From Caballeronia glebae (GTDB lineage: Bacteria; Pseudomonadota; Gammaproteobacteria; Burkholderiales; Burkholderiaceae): 52,895 bases of DNA. A program made the translations under genes and the position numbers. Shown in pieces: positions 49,242-52,895 of the stretch (its first letter is position 1; each line of letters opens with the position of its first letter). Location: contig NZ_FCOJ02000053.1 in the NCBI RefSeq assembly GCF_001545035.1, positions 1 to 52,895 on the forward strand, read 5' to 3'. The notes beneath the pieces were generated by a model. The model saw only the letters and a program-made list of their open reading frames with translations. It had not been told where the DNA came from and did not search any database.

Positions 49242-51190
49242 GGAAGCTCCGTCCTTTGATATTTGATCAGATCCCGCCACTGTACGTTTTCATCGGCGAG
49301 CAGCTTGGCGATGTCCTTGGCGTCGTCGCGCAGATCGGTGATCGGCTGCCAACCGGTCGCTTCCGGTTTCGTCATGGCGAAACGGACCACACTGAGCAGC
49401 GTTTCGAGTTGCGCATGCACCTTGTTCGATTGCTCCGCGATGCGCCCGAACTCCAGCTTGGTCATCACGCCGTGCAATGCCGCGCCCAGCGCGGGAAACG
49501 ATGCGCTGAACAGGGGCAACCAGAGTACGCCTTCCGCCAGCAGGAGCTGCAAACGATTGTCGGAGGCGGAGATCGAATCGGCCCAGTGTTCGGCAAAGAT
49601 ATGAAGGGCCGTGGAAACGCCGGCGAGAAAGAACAGGACAATGGAAAGATTGTCCATGCGCTTATGCATTGCATGGGCATGCTTATGCTTCTTTTCGTGA
49701 AAACCAAACTGTTCTTCGACAGCTTCTTTGAGCTTGCTGCCCAGCTCCGGCACGGTTTGCGACGCAAGCCGGTAGTCGCCGTATAGCGGCGGGAGTCCAC
49801 CTGCGCTCAGCGACCGTTGCAAGAGCCACAGTTCCGCGCTGCGCAACCGGTATCGACCTTGCTGGTACGCGAAGAGCGGTTCCGTGAACGGCGCGGGAAC
49901 GGCGAGGAACGATTCGAGCAGCCGCAGATACCGGATCTGCTCGGCCACGAAACGATGCCCAAGCCAGAGGCGGTGCCAATGCTGCATGCCCGCGCGCACG
50001 ACCGAGTAGACGATAAGGATGATGAGCGCGAGCTCGACCCACGGCCAGCGCGCCGGCCAGTGCCCGGCGGACTTGTTAAGCCAGAAGTGCCAGCTCAGGT
50101 CGAACTGGATCAGTCCGGCGGCCGATGCGAACACCGCCGCGGATGACAGCATATACAGCAGCCAGGTACCGCTGCCATGTTTGCGGCCCGCGATGTTCGC
50201 CCGGGCGTCGCTCCATTCGAACCGCGCTTTAAGCAGTCCCGGAACCGGAGCTTCGTGTGTCTCGTACCGCGACTTGCATATACGCTTGCCCGCCAGGAGC
50301 TTCGATACGCTATTCAGGAAGTCGCAGGGTCGCGCGCGAAATACCGCTGTCATGAACTGCTCGAACCAGCCCACACGACGTTCGATCCACGGCGAAGCGC
50401 GCTTTTCCGCGGCGTACGAGCCCAGGATGTCACTTTGCAGGCTGGCCGAGACGAAGCGATCGCCGAGGGGATTCAGCCGCCGCCGCAGCGAATCGATCAG
50501 CACGCCGGTCTCGATGTTGTGCGTCTCGAACAGGCCTTCGAGCAGGCCGTGCTCCAGTGTCGGCCGCTTCAACCGATGCAGCCATAGCTCGGTGACGCGA
50601 TGATCGGCTATCTTGTGGACGGCTCCATCCAGATCGATCCACAACACGGGCAAGCCCATCGCCACGGCGCGCTGAATCAGCCACACCACGCCGCCCGGTG
50701 CGCCGAGAGGCGTGTTGCCGTCCCAGACCGCGACCAGAATATCGGCGTAGCTGAGCGCGAATTCGTCGCGCGTGGCGAACGGCGCGTTGTCTTTTTCCAG
50801 CACCGATTGCGGGCATCCGAATGCGACCGAATGCTTCGGCTCGCGCGCGCACGTCGCCTGCACCTCGCCCGGCACGATCAGATCGAAAGGCAAGCGATGT
50901 TTGCCAGCCCTCCGGATCGCGTACCGGTCGACGTGATCGGCCTGTCCCGTCACGACGCGTATCGTCACCGGATCGTCAGAGTACAGCGCGCGTGGAAAAA
51001 TCTCGTCGGCCTGCGCCGCCTCCTCAGGAATCCGCGCGAATTTCTCCAGCACCTTGTCCAGCGTGCGGAACGCGAGACGCAGTTCGAAGCCGCAGAAGGG
51101 CACGGACCTGCGCTTATTCCGATGGCCGGAAACTAGCACCGAAATCGAACGCGGCACGCGCGGAAAACTTAACTGCGTATCGGTGGTCAT
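49238..51190 (-). CDS. SLOG-domain protein with four membrane helices
   Basis: 650 aa from ATG 51190 (weak ribosome site; ATG 51253 possible). Residues 15-190 form a SLOG/LOG-like nucleotide-sensing Rossmann domain: ISVLVSGHRN, SYADILVAVWDGN, PLGAPGGVVWLIQRAVAMGLPVLWIDLDG. Four membrane helices follow at about 341-362, 384-401, 514-531 and 554-575. The second and fourth are each followed by a charged helix (HRFVAEQIRYLRLLE; MTKLEFGRIAEQSNKVHAQLETL), as in SLATT-type effector domains. The build resembles sensor-pore proteins of nucleotide-dependent conflict systems. Confidence 0.72.
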   Translation of the reverse strand: MTTDTQLSFPRVPRSISVLVSGHRNKRRSVPFCGFELRLAFRTLDKVLEKFARIPEEAAQADEIFPRALYSDDPVTIRVVTGQADHVDRYAIRRAGKHRLPFDLIVPGEVQATCAREPKHSVAFGCPQSVLEKDNAPFATRDEFALSYADILVAVWDGNTPLGAPGGVVWLIQRAVAMGLPVLWIDLDGAVHKIADHRVTELWLHRLKRPTLEHGLLEGLFETHNIETGVLIDSLRRRLNPLGDRFVSASLQSDILGSYAAEKRASPWIERRVGWFEQFMTAVFRARPCDFLNSVSKLLAGKRICKSRYETHEAPVPGLLKARFEWSDARANIAGRKHGSGTWLLYMLSSAAVFASAAGLIQFDLSWHFWLNKSAGHWPARWPWVELALIILIVYSVVRAGMQHWHRLWLGHRFVAEQIRYLRLLESFLAVPAPFTEPLFAYQQGRYRLRSAELWLLQRSLSAGGLPPLYGDYRLASQTVPELGSKLKEAVEEQFGFHEKKHKHAHAMHKRMDNLSIVLFFLAGVSTALHIFAEHWADSISASDNRLQLLLAEGVLWLPLFSASFPALGAALHGVMTKLEFGRIAEQSNKVHAQLETLLSVVRFAMTKPEATGWQPITDLRDDAKDIAKLLADENVQWRDLIKYQRTELP

Positions 51191-51277
51191 GGATGTCGTG
51201 GACCGAACGCGCCGAGGCGCTTCAACGAGCGAACGCTTTCTTAGGTATCGCATGGACCGGGCGGGTCCGCTGCCACG

Positions 51278-51988
51278 CTAGTCGGCGCACTGAACGAATG
51301 CCGATATGTCCCGCAACGTCTGTCGCGGGCCTTCGCTGGGCGAGCGGTCCGCCGAACTTCGCGACGTCGCGGCTCGCGCGCCGAGAAAACGCGCCAGCTC
51401 GCTCGCGCGGACCGCGACGCTCAGATCGGGCCTGTTCACGTAGCGGCCCACGACCATGCCGAGCAGAAGCCCGCGTTCATCGAGGACCGGGCCGCCGCTG
51501 TTGCCTTCGTAAAGCATCGCCTGCATGACCAGAAGCGAACGCGCCGTCGCGTCGGTCGTTCCGTTCACGCGGCCGCGTGTGACGACCGGCTGCAACGGCG
51601 TCGACGTCGTGAGACCGTAGCCGATGGTGAACACCGGGTCGTGTCGCGCAATCGGTCCAAGCCTCAGAACGGCAATCCTGCTCACGCGCCGATGCGTCGC
51701 GAGCAGCGCGACATCCAGGCGCGCGTCGATCGCCTCCAGCGACGCGGTAAGCCGCGAATTTTCGTCAGGCCAAACTTCGACGCGCTGGCAGCCGCGCACG
51801 GTATGGCCGCTCGTGAGCAGTTCGCCCGCCTGCGTGACGAAGAACCCCGTGCCGCTTCGAAGCAGACGCGCCGAACGCTCGACATCGGTTCCGTCGCGCG
51901 CGCCCGCAGCGGTCTCTCCCGCGAGCATGCCCGCCGCGACGATCGTGCAGAGGAGCGACGAGCGCCGCACATGCCCACCCGGACGCAT
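51278..51988 (-). CDS. Trypsin-like serine protease, secreted
   Basis: 236 aa from ATG 51988. Signal peptide over the first 30 residues. Catalytic triad H62 (LLTSGHTV), D92 (ARLDVALL) and S164 (YEGNSGGPVLD), the DegP/S1C pattern but without a PDZ domain. Acts in the periplasm. It follows the glycine-zipper lipoprotein gene by 10 bp, same strand. Confidence 0.86.
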   Translation of the reverse strand: MRPGGHVRRSSLLCTIVAAGMLAGETAAGARDGTDVERSARLLRSGTGFFVTQAGELLTSGHTVRGCQRVEVWPDENSRLTASLEAIDARLDVALLATHRRVSRIAVLRLGPIARHDPVFTIGYGLTTSTPLQPVVTRGRVNGTTDATARSLLVMQAMLYEGNSGGPVLDERGLLLGMVVGRYVNRPDLSVAVRASELARFLGARAATSRSSADRSPSEGPRQTLRDISAFVQCAD

Positions 51989-51998
51989 TGCAAGCGGA

Positions 51999-52499
51999 TC
52001 ATTTATCCGCCAACTGCCACTCGCCTTTGGAATTGCGGCATGCATGCGCGGTCTGCTCATAGGTCTGTCCTTCCTTGACATAGGACTCGGTGAAATCCCT
52101 GCATGTCTGCGCATTCGCCGATGTCGTGTAGCCGTTCAGCGGTTTGATGGTGCCCGAGTTGCCGGTCTTGGCGTTGTGCCAACGTTTCGGCTGGCTGTTC
52201 TTCGAGCTTTGCAACGCCTCCTGGAGCGCCCGGTCGCGCGCCTCTCGATCCCGCTCATCCATTTGATGGCCGATGACACCGCCGAGCAGACCGCCAGCCA
52301 GTCCGCCTGCGACGATCGCGCCAGCGCTTCCATGACCGAAAAGGCCTCCGAGCGCGGCGCCCGCGCCGGCGCCGAGCAGCGCGCCCGACGTCGTCTTGTT
52401 CATGCCGCTCGAACCCGATCCCGATCCGTTGTCGGCGCATCCGGTCGCGATCAGCGTCGCCACGCTCGCGCAAGCCGCTGCGCACAGATACCTGTTCAT
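51999..52499 (-). CDS. Glycine-zipper outer-membrane lipoprotein
   Basis: 166 aa, start ATG 52499 after AGGAGACATGCG. Lipoprotein signal ending IATGC (Cys21), a glycine-zipper stretch (GALLGAGAGAALGGLFGHGSAGAIVAGGLAGGLLGGVIGHQMD), then a C-terminal surface-antigen-like domain (TCRDFTESYVKEGQTYEQTAHACRNSKGEW) as in Rickettsia 17-kDa antigen relatives. Located in the outer membrane by family. Confidence 0.85.
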   Translation of the reverse strand: MNRYLCAAACASVATLIATGCADNGSGSGSSGMNKTTSGALLGAGAGAALGGLFGHGSAGAIVAGGLAGGLLGGVIGHQMDERDREARDRALQEALQSSKNSQPKRWHNAKTGNSGTIKPLNGYTTSANAQTCRDFTESYVKEGQTYEQTAHACRNSKGEWQLADK

Positions 52500-52539
52500 C
52501 GCATGTCTCCTGCTTACAACCCGTGATGGCCGATGGCGG

Positions 52540-52895
52540 CTATTTGCTCCAGACGCCGACGCGCGCGCGCCGCGCCTCGTCTTCGGCGGCGGCGTATTGC
52601 GGCGGTGCGCCTTGCCGCGTGCGCGCCCAGCCGAGGCGAACCGCGTGCACGGCGATGTCGTGTCCGTTGGCGAAGCATTGATAGGCCTCGTCGTGCGCGA
52701 AGCACCGGACCATGTTTCCTTCGCTCTGCAAATAACGTTGCATCGCGCGGGCGGGGCGGCCGTCTTCTCCCCGGATCGCGTAGAGATTGACGATCTTTCC
52801 GGACACGATGAAGCCCGCCGAATCGAGGATCTGATCGACGCTGCCTTCGAGGTCCGGCGCCTTCGTTTGCGCTGTCGCGCTGTTGCTTGCGGCGG
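52540..52895 (-). CDS. Thermonuclease (SNase)-like protein, N-terminus outside window
   Basis: The frame enters from the right edge and ends at 52540, giving 117 codons in the window. The C-terminal part NGHDIAVHAVRLGWARTRQGAPPQYAAAEDEARRARVGVWSK is the SNase-family ending. The preceding segment (GKIVNLYAIRGEDGRPARAMQRYLQ) corresponds to the middle of the barrel. Signal and catalytic N-terminus cannot be judged. 40 bp upstream of the lipoprotein gene. Confidence 0.75.
   Translation of the reverse strand, partial: AASNSATAQTKAPDLEGSVDQILDSAGFIVSGKIVNLYAIRGEDGRPARAMQRYLQSEGNMVRCFAHDEAYQCFANGHDIAVHAVRLGWARTRQGAPPQYAAAEDEARRARVGVWSK

Overview
The window is high-GC, uses Burkholderiales-style codons and carries gene sets typical of Paraburkholderia/Caballeronia: a prpR-prpBC methylcitrate locus, a phasin, hopanoid tailoring genes, a VgrG island and AcnB. 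The genus is inferred from gene content. No rRNA, tRNA, CRISPR array, intact insertion sequence or replication origin was seen.

Layout. (1) 1-3643: 2-methylcitrate cycle genes prpC (cut by the left edge) and prpB, divergent from the sigma-54 activator prpR. The intergenic region shows a near-consensus -24/-12 promoter and two matching dyads 21 bp apart. (2) 3730-5549: small secreted, GYD and peptidase-like proteins. (3) 5611-20016: the core of the window, a group-5 soluble di-iron monooxygenase locus of the propane/acetone/phenol (Prm/Mim) type. It opens with a dyad-plus-sigma-54 promoter region. Then come an alcohol dehydrogenase, an accessory block (coiled-coil protein, CobW GTPase, WD40 protein, two tiny proteins), prmABCD, an amidohydrolase, a MIP18-like protein, a dedicated GroEL paralogue and a sigma-54 activator that probably controls it. 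Three strong hairpins sit between genes of the run.

(4) 20029-28557: a membrane-tethered TAXI-type binding protein, an LprI-like protein, an MFS transporter overlapping a dienelactone hydrolase, a barnase/RNase Sa-fold lipoprotein that has lost its catalytic Glu and His, a HAD hydrolase, a phasin, a GNAT and a DUF2934 protein. (5) 28600-31048: an SDR pseudogene, an NRAMP-family transporter with the NRMT (Mg-type) loss of the TM6 methionine, and an 83-codon reading frame broken by one TAG. (6) 31111-34786: hopanoid genes hpnI, an hpnL-like gene and hpnJ.

(7) 34891-43178: a type VI secretion VgrG island: a 31-aa peptide gene, vgrG, DUF6484, a PAAR-like (DUF4150) effector with a nuclease-like C-terminus, two apparently paralogous immunity candidates, a DUF2169 adaptor and a fusion of a dead ketosynthase with a TIGR02270 domain. 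(8) 43228-46040: acnB with a clear sigma-70 promoter, three ATAAGAC repeats just upstream and a terminator. (9) 46064-52895: DUF3047, bluB, a SnoaL-like protein, dgkA, an overlapping PGDYG / SLOG-4TM gene pair that looks like an uncharacterised nucleotide-sensing membrane system, a trypsin-like protease, a glycine-zipper lipoprotein and a thermonuclease-like protein cut by the right edge.

How parts connect: propane-type oxidation gives alcohol, which the dehydrogenase oxidises. Odd-chain products reaching propionyl-CoA would enter the methylcitrate cycle (prp genes), where AcnB can act on methylaconitate. This metabolic link is inference from gene content.
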